Shown: piece after piece, positions 28,240 to 37,049 of the stretch
Position numbering within the stretch: the first letter of the stretch is position 1
How the letters are laid out: each line of letters starts with the position of its first letter
Source of the DNA: Acidothermus sp.
GTDB taxonomy: Bacteria > Actinomycetota > Actinomycetes > Acidothermales > Acidothermaceae
NCBI GenBank assembly: GCA_023512015.1
Contig: JAIMAI010000002.1
Location: forward strand, 62,001 to 126,000
Reading direction: 5' to 3'
DNA length: 64,000 nt
Notes under the pieces: generated by a model
What the model saw: the letters and a program-made list of their open reading frames with translations, nothing else
What the model was told of the DNA's origin: nothing
The model's database searches: none
Program-made: the position numbers and the translations under genes

Positions 28240-30150
28240 TCAGGCTGCCGGGCAGGTGGCGGGAATGGCGTCGGCGGCCATCGGCCGATGCAGCAGGTAG
28301 CCCTGCCCGAGTCGGCAGCCGAGTTCGCGGAGGATCTCGAGCTGGTCGAAGGTCTCGATGCCCTCGGCGACCAGGTCGATGTCGAGCTGATGGGCCAGTC
28401 CGATGACGGCGGAGGTCACCGCGCGGTCCTGGGCGGTGCCGAGCAGGCCGGCCACGAAGGATCGGTCGAGTTTGAGGATGTCGACGGGGAAGTTCCGCAG
28501 GTAGGAAAGCGCGGAGTAACCGGTGCCGAAATCGTCGATCGCCAACCTTACTCCGAGGCCGTGGATGGCCTCCAGGGTTCGCAGCGTTCCGTTCTCGGCG
28601 TCCATGAAGACGCTCTCGGTCATCTCCAACACCAGCGCGGACGGCGGCACGCCCGTGGCGTCGAGAGCGTGCGCGACGTCGTCGGGGAAATCGGGCTCGG
28701 CGAGTTGACGGACCGAGACGTTCACCGAGACGCAGAAGTCGGGGCAGCGGGGAAGTTGCTCGCTCCAGGCAACCCGATGCTGGAGGGCGGTGCGCAGCAC
28801 CCAGCGACCCAACGGCACGACCAGGCCGCTGTCCTCGGCGAGGGGAATGAAGTCGAGCGGCGGGACGAGTCCCCGCGTGGGGTGGGGCCAGCGCAGCAAC
28901 GCCTCGGCCCCGATCCAGCGCCCGGTGGCGAGTTCCACGATCGGCTGGAAGTCGAGCCGGAAATTCCCCCGCTCGACGGCGACCCGCAGGTCCTCCTCGA
29001 GGGCAATGCGATGCGCAGCGGCTTTGCGCAGCGCAGGGCGGAACACCACGCAGCGGCCTTTCCCGGTGGATTTCGCCTCGGTCATCGCGAGGTCGGCGTC
29101 GGCGAGGAATTCCGTCGGGTCGGTCGCGCGGCTGCGGGCGGTCGCGACACCGATACTCGCGGACAGGTGCACCGCGCGACCGTCCGCCGCGAACGGCGCG
29201 CGGAACGCGTCGCGTACCCGGGTGGCGATCGCCTCGGCCTCCTCCGGGACGGTGAGTCCGGTGAGCAGGACGGCGAATTCGTCTCCCCCGATACGGGCGA
29301 CCGTGTCGGTAGGCCGCACCACACCGGTGATGCGTTGGGCGACATCGCGAAGCAGGCGATCGCCGTGCAGGTGGCCGAGGGAGTCGTTGACCCGTTTGAA
29401 GCCGTCGATGTCGATCATCAGGATGCACAGGTACTCCCTGCCCGCTTCGATCCGCCCGACCGCTTCGTCGACACGCGCGGCGAAGGTGGCACGGTTGGCC
29501 AGGCCGGTGAGGCCGTCGTGTGCGGCGAGGTGGTGGCGGGCGTTCTCGGCACGGCGGCGCGCCTGCGCGGTTTCCAGGATGCTCGCGATGCTGCGGACGA
29601 ACGCCCGATCCTCGCCTCCCAGTAGTTCGAGGACGTCGGGGCTGCCCCCGAGCGCCGCCGCAGCTTGATCATCGGCCAGGGCGAGGTGACGGGTGAGGAG
29701 GTTGCGGGCGCGGCTCACCAACTCCGCGCCGCTTCGGTCGTCGGCGACGGTCTGGGCGAACTCTCCGAGCTCGGCCAGCCCCACCAGGCGGCTGTTGTGC
29801 TCGGTCACGTCGAGGTAGTGCGCGAGAGCCAGGGAGCCGTCGAATCGCTCCCGCAGCGGCCGCAGGATGCGGATCGCGTATGCGATCTCCCCGTCGGGGC
29901 GGAGCAATCGCAGCTGGGTGCGCTGCGCGTCGTCCCCGATGCCCCAGTCGGCGAGCTGCCGATCGTCGGGGTGGACGAATTCGTCTTCCCCGCGGCCGAC
30001 GAGTTCGTCGGCCGGCGTCCGAAGGAGCGCAGCGAGCTCGTCGTTCGCCGCGAGAATGCGCCCTTGGACGTCGAGCAGTGCCACGCCGACCCCGACGTGG
30101 CGGCAGGTCTCGCGAAACCACGCCGCGGCTTCGCGGAGATCGACGGTCAT
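28240..30150 (-). CDS. PAS-GGDEF-EAL cyclic-di-GMP metabolising protein
   Basis: 636 aa. PAS sensor about residues 5-115 (GVALLDVQGRILAANDELAALL); a helical linker; GGDEF about 220-385 with intact catalytic RIGGDEFAVLL; EAL about 400-630 with IGAEALLRW, NVSVRQLAEPDF, AIDDFGTGYSALSYL and VAEGIET. Both the cyclase and phosphodiesterase motifs appear complete, so it may be bifunctional; the PAS domain would set the balance. No membrane segments. ATG 30150 has GTGGGATC upstream; ATG 30180 is an alternative. Divergent from parC. Confidence 0.93.
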   Translation of the reverse strand: MTVDLREAAAWFRETCRHVGVGVALLDVQGRILAANDELAALLRTPADELVGRGEDEFVHPDDRQLADWGIGDDAQRTQLRLLRPDGEIAYAIRILRPLRERFDGSLALAHYLDVTEHNSRLVGLAELGEFAQTVADDRSGAELVSRARNLLTRHLALADDQAAAALGGSPDVLELLGGEDRAFVRSIASILETAQARRRAENARHHLAAHDGLTGLANRATFAARVDEAVGRIEAGREYLCILMIDIDGFKRVNDSLGHLHGDRLLRDVAQRITGVVRPTDTVARIGGDEFAVLLTGLTVPEEAEAIATRVRDAFRAPFAADGRAVHLSASIGVATARSRATDPTEFLADADLAMTEAKSTGKGRCVVFRPALRKAAAHRIALEEDLRVAVERGNFRLDFQPIVELATGRWIGAEALLRWPHPTRGLVPPLDFIPLAEDSGLVVPLGRWVLRTALQHRVAWSEQLPRCPDFCVSVNVSVRQLAEPDFPDDVAHALDATGVPPSALVLEMTESVFMDAENGTLRTLEAIHGLGVRLAIDDFGTGYSALSYLRNFPVDILKLDRSFVAGLLGTAQDRAVTSAVIGLAHQLDIDLVAEGIETFDQLEILRELGCRLGQGYLLHRPMAADAIPATCPAA

Positions 30151-30278
30151 GGTAGCGATCCCACGGTCACGCTCCTCCATCGGCGGAAAGGTCACGGATC
30201 GTAGCGAAAACGCAGCACTCCGGTCGGCTGCGTGGCGTGGCGGGGACGGACCCCGACACCCTCGGCAGAATGTCGGCC

Positions 30279-32756
30279 ATGGCACGTTCCCGTTCGACCT
30301 TGCCCCCGCCCCCCACCGCCGAGCGGATCGTCGACATCGACGTCACCGAGGAGATGCGGGGCTCGTACCTCGAATACGCCTACTCGGTGATCTACAGTCG
30401 GGCGTTGCCGGACGCACGGGATGGCCTTAAGCCGGTACACCGGCGCATCCTCTACCAGATGCGCCAGATGGGCCTGCGACCCGACCGTCCGCACGTGAAG
30501 TGCGCTCGGGTGGTCGGGGACGTGATGGGGAAACTGCATCCCCACGGGGATGCGGCCATTTACGACGCGCTGGTGCGCATGGCGCAGCCGTTCGCGATGC
30601 GCTTGCCTCTCGTCGATGGGCACGGGAATTTCGGCTCTCTCGGCGGCGACGACCCTCCCGCGGCCTACCGGTACACCGAATGCCGCTTGACGGACGCCGC
30701 ACTCGCCCTCACCGACGAACTCGACGAAGGCACCGTCGATTTCGTCCCGAATTACGACGGGCAGGAAACCGAACCCCTGGTGTTGCCGGCCGCGTTCCCG
30801 AACTTGCTGGTCAACGGCGCGTCGGGAATTGCGGTGGGGATGGCGACGAACATTCCCCCGCACAATCTCGCGGAGACGATCGCCGCCGTCCGACTGCTGC
30901 TGCGGCGGCCGGAGGTCGACCTCGACGCGTTGATGGAGGTCCTGCCGGGTCCGGATTTCCCGACCGGCGGCGTGGTCGTGGACGGCGACGGAATCCGGGA
31001 GTCCTACGCCACCGGGCGGGGGAGCTTCCGGCTGCGGGCCCGCGTGCACGTCACGAAGGGGCAGCGCGGACGACATCTCATCACGGTGACCGAACTTCCT
31101 TACGGAGTCGGCCCGGAGCGGGTCATTTCCCGCGTCAAGGATTTGATCGCGAACAAAAAACTCGTCGGTATCAGCGACATCCGGGATCTCACCGACCGGT
31201 CCCACGGTCTGCGCGTCGTCATCGAGACCAAGCCGAACGTCGATCCGAACGCCCTGCTGGAGGAGCTGTACCGGCTCACGCCGATGGAGGAGTCGTTCGG
31301 CGTCAACACCGTCGCTCTGGTGGACGGCAAACCCCGCACGCTGAGCGTCAAGGAGGTGCTCGAGACTTACATCGAGCACCGCCTACTGGTCACCCGGCGT
31401 CGTTGTGAGTTCCGCGCCGCCCGCCACCGGGAGCAACTCCACCTCGTCGAGGGCCGGCTCACCGCGATCGCCGACATCGACGAGGTCATCGCCATCATCC
31501 GCGGCTCGGACGACGCCGCCGCCGCGAGCCGGGCGTTGATGTCCCGCTTTTCGCTGAGCGAAATCCAGGCGCGGGACATCCTGGAAATGCCGTTGCGGCG
31601 GCTGACGAAATTCTCCCGCATCGAATTGGAGCAGCAACGAGACGAGCTCGCCCGACACATCGCCGAGTTGGAGGAAATCCTCGGCTCGCCCGAGAAACTG
31701 CGGGTGCTGGTGGGCGACGAACTGGCGGAGGTGGCCCGCCGCTTCGCCACTCCCCGACGCACCGAACTTCCCCACGGGGGTACGTCGACTGCTGCGCCCA
31801 CGTCCGACGCTGCACCTGCCGCTTCGGCGGACCTTCGCGCAAGCGACCACGGTCACCGCGGCGATTTGCCGTCTGCCTCCCCGTGCGCGGTGGTGCTCTC
31901 GGCGTCGGGTCTGCTGGTTCGGGCTCCGGGACCGCGTCCTTTGGACCGCGGCGAGGCGCGCACCCGCCACGACGCCATCGCGCATTTGGTGGTGGCGACG
32001 CGAGAAGTCGGCCTGGTGACGAACCGAGGCCGCGTCCTTCGCGTCGATCTCGCAGACGTCCCCGTTTGCGCGCCGGTCCGCGACGCGACCGACTCCTGGC
32101 TCGCCGACGGTCGCGCGTGCTCGCAGCTCGCGAACCTCGGCGCGGGCGAATCCGTCGTCGGGCTCATGTCTCTGGACGACGACCAGCCCGAGTACGTCGT
32201 GGCAACTGCGGCCGGCCGGGTGGCTCGGGTAGCGGCGCGCAGGAGCGGCGATATCGACTTCCCCGTCGACGCAGACGACCCTCTGGTCGCCGTGTTCCCC
32301 GTCCTCACCGGGGGTGAGGACCTCGTGCTCGTCACGACCGACGCGACCCTGCTACGCTCCCCGATCTCCGAGCTGCGTCCCCGGCCGGGTCGTACGACCC
32401 AGGGAATCCGCATGGTAGATGGTGCGCGGCTCCTTTTCGCCGGAGCGGTCGCCCGCGAAGCCCCTGCGGTCGTGGTCAGCATCGCCGGGAGCTCGACCAC
32501 ACTGCCCGGCACCGAACCGGGCAGTGTGAAGACCACGCGGCTCGCCGAATTCCCAAGCCAACATTTGGGCGGCAAGGGAGTGCGCTGTCACCGCTTCTTG
32601 CGCGGCGAGGACTGCCTGCTGTTCGCGTGGGCGGGGCCCGCCCCGGCACGGGCACTCACGGCGGATGGCTACCCCGTGCCCCTTCCGCCGGTGCTCGCCA
32701 AGCGTGACGCCGGCGGAACCCGCATCGCGACACCGATTGCAGCCATCGGGTGGTGA
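30279..32756 (+). CDS. parC: DNA topoisomerase (ATP-hydrolysing) subunit A, ParC type
   Basis: About 825 aa. The breakage-reunion domain holds [38 protein letters not shown], and active-site Tyr in [13 protein letters not shown]. The hinge [22 protein letters not shown] follows. A degenerate beta-pinwheel C-terminal domain (from about residue 510) lacks the GyrA box QRRGGKG; it ends [19 protein letters not shown] as in the Streptomyces topoisomerase IV-like ParC. So this is not gyrA. ATG 30279; ATG 30270 is the alternative. The B subunit gene lies 4.3 kb downstream on the opposite strand, the interval being the rearranged zone. Confidence 0.93.
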   Translation: MARSRSTLPPPPTAERIVDIDVTEEMRGSYLEYAYSVIYSRALPDARDGLKPVHRRILYQMRQMGLRPDRPHVKCARVVGDVMGKLHPHGDAAIYDALVRMAQPFAMRLPLVDGHGNFGSLGGDDPPAAYRYTECRLTDAALALTDELDEGTVDFVPNYDGQETEPLVLPAAFPNLLVNGASGIAVGMATNIPPHNLAETIAAVRLLLRRPEVDLDALMEVLPGPDFPTGGVVVDGDGIRESYATGRGSFRLRARVHVTKGQRGRHLITVTELPYGVGPERVISRVKDLIANKKLVGISDIRDLTDRSHGLRVVIETKPNVDPNALLEELYRLTPMEESFGVNTVALVDGKPRTLSVKEVLETYIEHRLLVTRRRCEFRAARHREQLHLVEGRLTAIADIDEVIAIIRGSDDAAAASRALMSRFSLSEIQARDILEMPLRRLTKFSRIELEQQRDELARHIAELEEILGSPEKLRVLVGDELAEVARRFATPRRTELPHGGTSTAAPTSDAAPAASADLRASDHGHRGDLPSASPCAVVLSASGLLVRAPGPRPLDRGEARTRHDAIAHLVVATREVGLVTNRGRVLRVDLADVPVCAPVRDATDSWLADGRACSQLANLGAGESVVGLMSLDDDQPEYVVATAAGRVARVAARRSGDIDFPVDADDPLVAVFPVLTGGEDLVLVTTDATLLRSPISELRPRPGRTTQGIRMVDGARLLFAGAVAREAPAVVVSIAGSSTTLPGTEPGSVKTTRLAEFPSQHLGGKGVRCHRFLRGEDCLLFAWAGPAPARALTADGYPVPLPPVLAKRDAGGTRIATPIAAIGW

Positions 32757-32797
32757 CGGTTGCCTTGGGTTTTGGATCATCTGCCGTGGTTTGGTGT

Positions 32798-32833
32798 CAG
32801 TTCTGTTCCACGGTGATGACGTCGAGGTAGAAC
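32798..32833 (-). pseudogene. Remnant of the beta-propeller lipoprotein gene 3' end (copy 1)
   Basis: The reverse strand reads FYLDVITVEQN then stop, identical to the C-terminal end of the lipoprotein gene that ends at 41781. Upstream codons are lost. It stands between the parC stop and the secreted-protein ORF. Confidence 0.8.
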
Positions 32834-32869
32834 AACTAAGCCGATCTTGATAACGAGCGAGCAGCACGC

Positions 32870-34024
32870 TCACGAAATCTGCCGCTGCTGGCTCCACGCC
32901 TTCACAAAAGCGCGTCGTTTCTCCCACTCCTGTCTGGCTTGCGAGGCGACTTGGGCTGCGATGTCAGGCTCTCGAACTCCAGCACCGCTGCAGCGGAGAA
33001 GCTCGCCGGTCTTTGCATTCGCCTCGACCAGTTGGACGAGGAGTGCGTAGCGCTCGTCATCGTGGGGCCCCCGCACGATGAGGGTGAGGAGCTCCACCAG
33101 CTCGGTGCGGTGCGCACCGACGCGTTGCCATTTCAGCGCGCCCACGGCGGTCTGGACGAGGCCCAGCCAGGCTTCGGCCTGGCGTGTTCCGACTCCGCTA
33201 GCTTTGCGCAGTGCAGCGATGCTCTCACGAAAGGCCGTCACGGCCGCCTCGGCCGCACGTTTGCTGCGACCCGTGTCCGGGGCATTCCCCCGGACACGGC
33301 CCTCCCGGCCACGGGCCGCAGCTATTTCGAGAAATGCCTCCACCGCCGTGACGGCTTCTGTGAGATCGGAACCCGAGTTCATGCCGCGACTCCCGAGGCT
33401 AGGAGATGAACGACGCATCCGTCGGTCCGTGGACGTGCAGGTGACGCCGTACCCGAGTGTGGCTGTCAGGTAAGCACCACCGTAGACCTCACCGTATCCG
33501 GTCCAGACGTCCCAGTCGTGACCCCAGTGCGTGCGCATAGCGAGGGTGCCGCTGTGGTAATCGGTGAAGACGTCGTCGCTCCAGTCATTGATTGCATAAG
33601 CATTCGCGGTGTACGCGACGGCTGCTGACTTGAGGTCGAAGCCATAGTAGATGAGGGCCCCGCCACCATTGTCGAGGTTGTAGATGTAGTAGCTGGACGT
33701 GCCGCAGTTGCCGGGGACGGTATTGTCTGGTTCCACGCCCGAGCCGGTGCGGGCGCTACTGGTCGATGACCCGAGCGAGTACCGCAGCGTGCTCCCGTCA
33801 GGCAGCATCAAAACAAGATTTTTTCCGTTTCGTTGGTACTTCACATGGTGCACTCTCGCAACAGCCGGGTCGAACCCCGTCGCCTGCATGGCAACGGTGT
33901 TGGCGACCGTTCCATGGTCCATCTTCCAGTGTGGAACACCGGTATCGGCGACTCCCGTGTTGTCCACACCAGTCCCGGACCCGGCGGCCCACGCAGGAAC
34001 CGCGTCGATGACACTCACACACAC
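32870..34024 (-). CDS. Composite ORF: secreted Cys-containing domain plus helical domain (copy 1), signal peptide out of frame
   Basis: 384 codons, translated from GTG 34024 if taken as is. Residues 1-200 are a mature secreted domain: after AVPAWA (signal-peptidase-like site) come GNCGTSSYYIYNLDNGGG and a Trp/Tyr-rich beta region ending GYGVTCTSTD, like small exported actinobacterial proteins of unknown function. Residues 215-384 (MNSGSDL onward, ATG 33382 with GGGAG upstream) look like a separate cytosolic helical protein and may be its own gene. The real start is probably ATG 34097 or 34091: there a basic n-region and hydrophobic core precede, but a (TG)6 tract shifts the frame. Function unknown. 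Confidence 0.65.
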   Translation of the reverse strand: MCVSVIDAVPAWAAGSGTGVDNTGVADTGVPHWKMDHGTVANTVAMQATGFDPAVARVHHVKYQRNGKNLVLMLPDGSTLRYSLGSSTSSARTGSGVEPDNTVPGNCGTSSYYIYNLDNGGGALIYYGFDLKSAAVAYTANAYAINDWSDDVFTDYHSGTLAMRTHWGHDWDVWTGYGEVYGGAYLTATLGYGVTCTSTDRRMRRSSPSLGSRGMNSGSDLTEAVTAVEAFLEIAAARGREGRVRGNAPDTGRSKRAAEAAVTAFRESIAALRKASGVGTRQAEAWLGLVQTAVGALKWQRVGAHRTELVELLTLIVRGPHDDERYALLVQLVEANAKTGELLRCSGAGVREPDIAAQVASQARQEWEKRRAFVKAWSQQRQIS

Positions 34025-34027
34025 ACA
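34016..34027 (-). repeat. (TG)6 dinucleotide tract in the signal peptide (copy 1)
   Basis: Read on the minus strand the coding sequence is TTTCCT-(TG)6-AGTGTC. With six units the signal-peptide frame (ATG 34097) goes on to ECHRR and loses the mature domain. Seven or four units would join AAAAISLCV to SVIDAVPAWAAG in one frame. Five units give a stop codon. Such tracts are classical slippage sites for phase variation. Confidence 0.85.
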
Positions 34028-34097
34028 AGGAAATCGCCGCCGCAGCCACTGCCCGTCGCGATAACCCCCGGCGCTCCCCGCGAATCCCCATCCTCAT
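34028..34097 (-). other. Displaced signal-peptide coding segment (copy 1)
   Basis: ATG 34097 (or 34091 after GGGGAGGATGAGG) encodes a typical export signal: basic n-region RGERRGLSRR and hydrophobic core AVAAAAISLCV. It belongs to the secreted-protein ORF but is one dinucleotide out of register with it. Confidence 0.75.
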
Positions 34098-34152
34098 CCT
34101 CCCCGCGAGATAGTCCTTGACCCGACAGGAGTGTACGGATCATTGATGATGG

Positions 34153-34181
34153 AGCATAGCGACAGTAGACACTCCCGTCAA
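34153..34181 (-). promoter_or_regulatory. Sigma-A type promoter of the secreted-protein gene (copy 1)
   Basis: On the minus strand: -35 TTGACG (34176-34181), a 17-bp spacer, -10 TATGCT (34153-34158). The expected transcript start is about 50 nt before the signal-peptide ATG. The -35, and the 20 bp just downstream of the -10, are shared with the lipoprotein promoter near 43164-43192. Confidence 0.8.
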
Positions 34182-34377
34182 GCACCGGCAGTCATCGGGC
34201 AACCCCGTCCACAGCCCCACGGACATCGCCACGCACGTACCGGCGGACGGATCGGAAATAGTCGCCCCAACGCTCGGCCCCTGCTCCCCTCGCACCTCCG
34301 AACTACCCAGGTCGAACAACCCCGGCCGTACGGTAGTGAACTACGGTTAACCACCGGATAGGAAAGCGAGGACTGCC

Positions 34378-35124
34378 ATGCGCTACGACGCTCTGCTCGC
34401 GGAAACCATCACGATCCACGGCCACGGATCCGACGCCATCGAGGCGTATTCCGCGCGCCCCCTCCAACCAGGACCCCTGGGGGGCGTCGTCGTGATCCAC
34501 CACATGCCCGGATACGACCGCGCGACCAAGGAAATCACCCGCCGCTTCGCCGAAGCAGGGTTCAACGCGGTCTGCCCCAACCTTTACAGCCGGGAGGCAC
34601 CGGGCGCCTCGCCGGACGACGCGGCAGCCATCGCCCGAGCCCGCGGCGGCGTCCCCGACGACCGGCTGGTCGGAGACGTCGCCGGCGCGGCGAGCTACCT
34701 GCGGGGCCTTCCGAACTCCAATCAGAAAGTCGGTGTCATCGGCTACTGCTCGGGCGGCCGACAGGCGGTGCTCGCGGCGTGCAGCCTCGATCTCGACGCG
34801 GCCGTCGACTGCTACGGGGCGTTCGTGGTGGCTGCGCCCCCACCGGAGGCCCCCATCGCCGCGACCCCACTCCGGGACCGGCTGGCCGATCTCCGCTGCC
34901 CCCTTCTCGGCCTCTTCGGCGCCGAGGATGCCCATCCCAGCCCCGCCGAGACGGCGGAATTGGAGAAGATTCTCGCCGAGCACGGCAAGACCTACGAATT
35001 CCACAGCTACCAGGGAGCGGGGCACGCGTTCTTCGCCGTGGACCGGCCCAGTTACCGCCCCGACGCGGCCAACGACGGCTGGCAGCGCATCCTCAATTGG
35101 TTCGGCCGCTACCTCACTGCCTGA
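34378..35124 (+). CDS. Dienelactone hydrolase family protein (intact copy)
   Basis: 248-aa alpha/beta hydrolase. The triad is visible: nucleophile Cys124 in VIGYCSGGRQ, Asp in FGAEDAHPS and His in GAGHAFFAV. Cys at the nucleophile elbow is characteristic of the family, which opens dienelactones in chloroaromatic or related degradation; the physiological substrate is not known. ATG 34378 follows GCGAGGA. The first 114 codons lie within the duplicated segment; a truncated twin starts at 41241. Divergent from the secreted-protein gene with a shared 280-bp intergenic region. Confidence 0.92.
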   Translation: MRYDALLAETITIHGHGSDAIEAYSARPLQPGPLGGVVVIHHMPGYDRATKEITRRFAEAGFNAVCPNLYSREAPGASPDDAAAIARARGGVPDDRLVGDVAGAASYLRGLPNSNQKVGVIGYCSGGRQAVLAACSLDLDAAVDCYGAFVVAAPPPEAPIAATPLRDRLADLRCPLLGLFGAEDAHPSPAETAELEKILAEHGKTYEFHSYQGAGHAFFAVDRPSYRPDAANDGWQRILNWFGRYLTA

Positions 35125-35185
35125 TCGCCCGTCGCGATCGGGCAGCGCGCTATCACGCCGAGTATTCCGTCAGCCGGAGGGTTCC

Positions 35186-35446
35186 GTGTGCACGTACATC
35201 ACCAAACACCTGGAGATCGCCGGTAGTGCGAAGGGTTCGTCCGGGTGGTTCCCGGCCACCACGGCCAGCGTCTATTTCGACCACCCGGTCCACGCACCGG
35301 CCGATCACACCCTCAACATCGACGTGCTCAACCTGTCCCTCGGGCCGGAGCACCGAGTTGCTTTGGAGCTTGATCCGGCCTCCGCTCGATCCCTCGCGCA
35401 GGCGATCCTCGAGCTGGTCGACGGGCTCCCTGCGGTCAACCGTTGA
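35186..35446 (+). CDS. DUF6295 family protein
   Basis: 86 aa from GTG 35186, with CGGAGGG 5 nt upstream. It begins VCTYITKHLEIAGSAKGSSG and contains WFPATTASVYFDHPVHAP, the hallmark of a small actinobacterial family (DUF6295) that I recognise from memory. Soluble, no motifs of known catalysis. 61 bp downstream of the dienelactone hydrolase, probably co-transcribed, and its 3' end overlaps the convergent PLP gene by 11 bp. Confidence 0.85.
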   Translation: MCTYITKHLEIAGSAKGSSGWFPATTASVYFDHPVHAPADHTLNIDVLNLSLGPEHRVALELDPASARSLAQAILELVDGLPAVNR

Positions 35447-36563
35447 GCCGGGCGAGGGCTTGGTCGACGTCCGCGAGCAGGTCGGCAGGGTCCTCACAGC
35501 CGCAGCTGAACCGGATGAAACCCGCCGGGACGTCGTCCCCGCCCCAGCGAGCACGCCGTTCGGCGGTGGAGTGCACCCCCCCGAAGCTGGTGGCCACGGT
35601 GACGATCCGCAGGGCGTCCAGGAAGGTCTCCGCCGCTGCCGCGTCGGGGAGGGTGAACGAAAGCAGGCCGATGCCGCGACGCATCTGTCGGGTCGCGATG
35701 GGATACGCCGGGTCGTCGGGCAGCCAGGGGTGGCGGACGGCGTCCACCCGCGGGTCGCGGCGAAGGAAATCGGCGAGGACGCGGGCGTTCTCGGCCTGCC
35801 GCGCAAGGCGGAGATCGAGGGTCGCCAAGGAGCGGTGGGCCAACCAGGTTTCGAACGGCCCGGGGATCGCGCCGGTCGTGTTCCTCCAGGTCCGGACCCG
35901 TTCGGCGAGTTCGTCGGTGCGGCAAGCGACGTGCCCGAGGACGAGGTCGCTGTGCCCGCAGGTGGCTTTGGTGTCACTGGTGACCGAGAAGTCCGCACCG
36001 AGCAGGAGGGGCTGCTGGGCAAGCGGTGTGGCGGTGGTGTTGTCGACGGCAAGCAGAGCCCCGCTTGCGTGGCAGCTTGCGGCCAATTCCGTGAGGTCAC
36101 AGACGTCGAGGCGGGGATTGCTCGGCGATTCCACCCAGACCAGGCGGGCGCCGTCGACCCGGCGGGCGATGTCGGGTCCCGTGAGGGCGGTGCGAATCCG
36201 CACTCCGATCTCTGAGAGGTAACCGGTGGCGAAACGCCGGGTGGCGTAATAACAGTCGTCGGCGATCAGCAGGAGGTCTCCCGGACGGAGCACCGCGGAC
36301 AGCACGGCCGTCACGGCGGCGAGTCCGGAGGAGAACGCGACAACCGGTCCGCCTTCGAGCTCGGCGAGGGCGGCTTCCCACGCGCTCCAGGTGGGATTGG
36401 TGAGCCGCCCGTACTGGTAGGGGCCGCTCGGCTCCCCGCGCAGCACGTACGGCGCCGCGAAGACGGGGTTCGGTCCGAGCGGAGAACCGTTGTCACCGAA
36501 GGAGATTCCGGCGTTGACCACCCGGGTGCCGTCGCCGCGGGGCTGATCGTGTGTCGAGGCCAT
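35436..36563 (-). CDS. Cystathionine gamma-lyase/synthase-type PLP enzyme
   Basis: 375 aa, Cys/Met-metabolism fold-type I PLP enzyme. The PLP lysine lies in SVTSDTKATCGHSDLVLG; other landmarks are YGRLTNPTWSAWEAALAELE, AFSSGLAAVTAVL, WVESPSNPRLDVCDL and VDNTTATPL. Probably a cystathionine gamma-lyase (Cys supply by reverse transsulfuration), but lyase, synthase and homocysteine-forming members cannot be told apart here. ATG 36563 with TTGGGG upstream. Confidence 0.9.
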   Translation of the reverse strand: MASTHDQPRGDGTRVVNAGISFGDNGSPLGPNPVFAAPYVLRGEPSGPYQYGRLTNPTWSAWEAALAELEGGPVVAFSSGLAAVTAVLSAVLRPGDLLLIADDCYYATRRFATGYLSEIGVRIRTALTGPDIARRVDGARLVWVESPSNPRLDVCDLTELAASCHASGALLAVDNTTATPLAQQPLLLGADFSVTSDTKATCGHSDLVLGHVACRTDELAERVRTWRNTTGAIPGPFETWLAHRSLATLDLRLARQAENARVLADFLRRDPRVDAVRHPWLPDDPAYPIATRQMRRGIGLLSFTLPDAAAAETFLDALRIVTVATSFGGVHSTAERRARWGGDDVPAGFIRFSCGCEDPADLLADVDQALARLNG

Positions 36564-37049
36564 ATCCCCAAGTGTCGCCGAGAGCTCGCGGCGGGAACGA
36601 TCCGGTCATCTCACGCAATGTCCACAATTCCCATTACTGCGACATTTGCGCGCCATTACGACACATCAACGAGAATTTCAAGATGCGATTACTCACAGCT
36701 ACTGAATTTCGGCTATCCTGCGGTACGACTCCTCGACCGGCGACAGTCTTGGCTGCGCAGCGTTACCACTCGTGGGCAACGTCGGGCGGGCTTCTGGCGT
36801 CGTGTGGAGGAGGAACCAGACGCCGGCCACGGACGGGGGTCGTGGCCGGCGTCCCTCCGTCTCGTACGGATCTACCCGTTCGAGATTGATCACGCTATCA
36901 CGGCCTCCCGCACGCGTACAGCGGATTCACCGGATCGAGGCCCGAAAGCCGATGGGCCGCGATCCGGCTCCCCACCCCGACCGGACGTCGATCTCACGAT
37001 CGAGAGGTCGATTTCACGACCGGACGTCGAAGGCACCGGACGGTGCTCC
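36564..37049. other. Intergenic region between PLP enzyme start and parE stop
   Basis: 486 bp without a convincing gene. It includes an unusually AT-rich stretch (about 36600-36720), a terminator-like hairpin (36819-36853), and two copies of GACCGGACGTCGA about 36979-36991 and 37018-37030 flanking a GATCGAGAGGTCGAT near-palindrome. The AT-rich part lies upstream of the PLP gene and is its likely promoter area. No tRNA or other RNA was recognised. Confidence 0.55.
36819..36853 (-). terminator. Terminator-like hairpin downstream of parE
   Basis: 13-bp perfect inverted repeat GACGCCGGCCACG / CGTGGCCGGCGTC with a 9-nt loop, flanked by GGAGG and CCTCC. It stands 197 bp downstream of parE. There is no T-run, as is common for actinobacterial terminators. 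Confidence 0.5.

Larger units (their letters stand above)
32768..34719. repeat. Long duplicated segment, copy 1 (1.95 kb)
   Basis: This segment recurs at 39630-41582 in the same orientation. From about 32870 to 34719 the two are nearly identical (only a handful of substitutions seen, e.g. Lys/Arg exchanges in the encoded C-terminus). The first 100 bp (32768-32868) are clearly more diverged, with a 1-nt indel. The segment contains a 12-codon lipoprotein 3' tail, the secreted-protein ORF, its promoter and the first 114 codons of dienelactone hydrolase. No terminal inverted repeats or transposase. Confidence 0.95.

Noticed and set aside
30192-31379. 395-aa minus-strand frame opposite parC
   Set aside because: Antisense shadow; parC on the other strand has clear catalytic motifs.
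34016-34027. Programmed ribosomal frameshift instead of phase variation
   Set aside because: A slippery heptamer and downstream structure were not recognised; the dinucleotide tract explains the frame change better, though frameshifting cannot be fully excluded.
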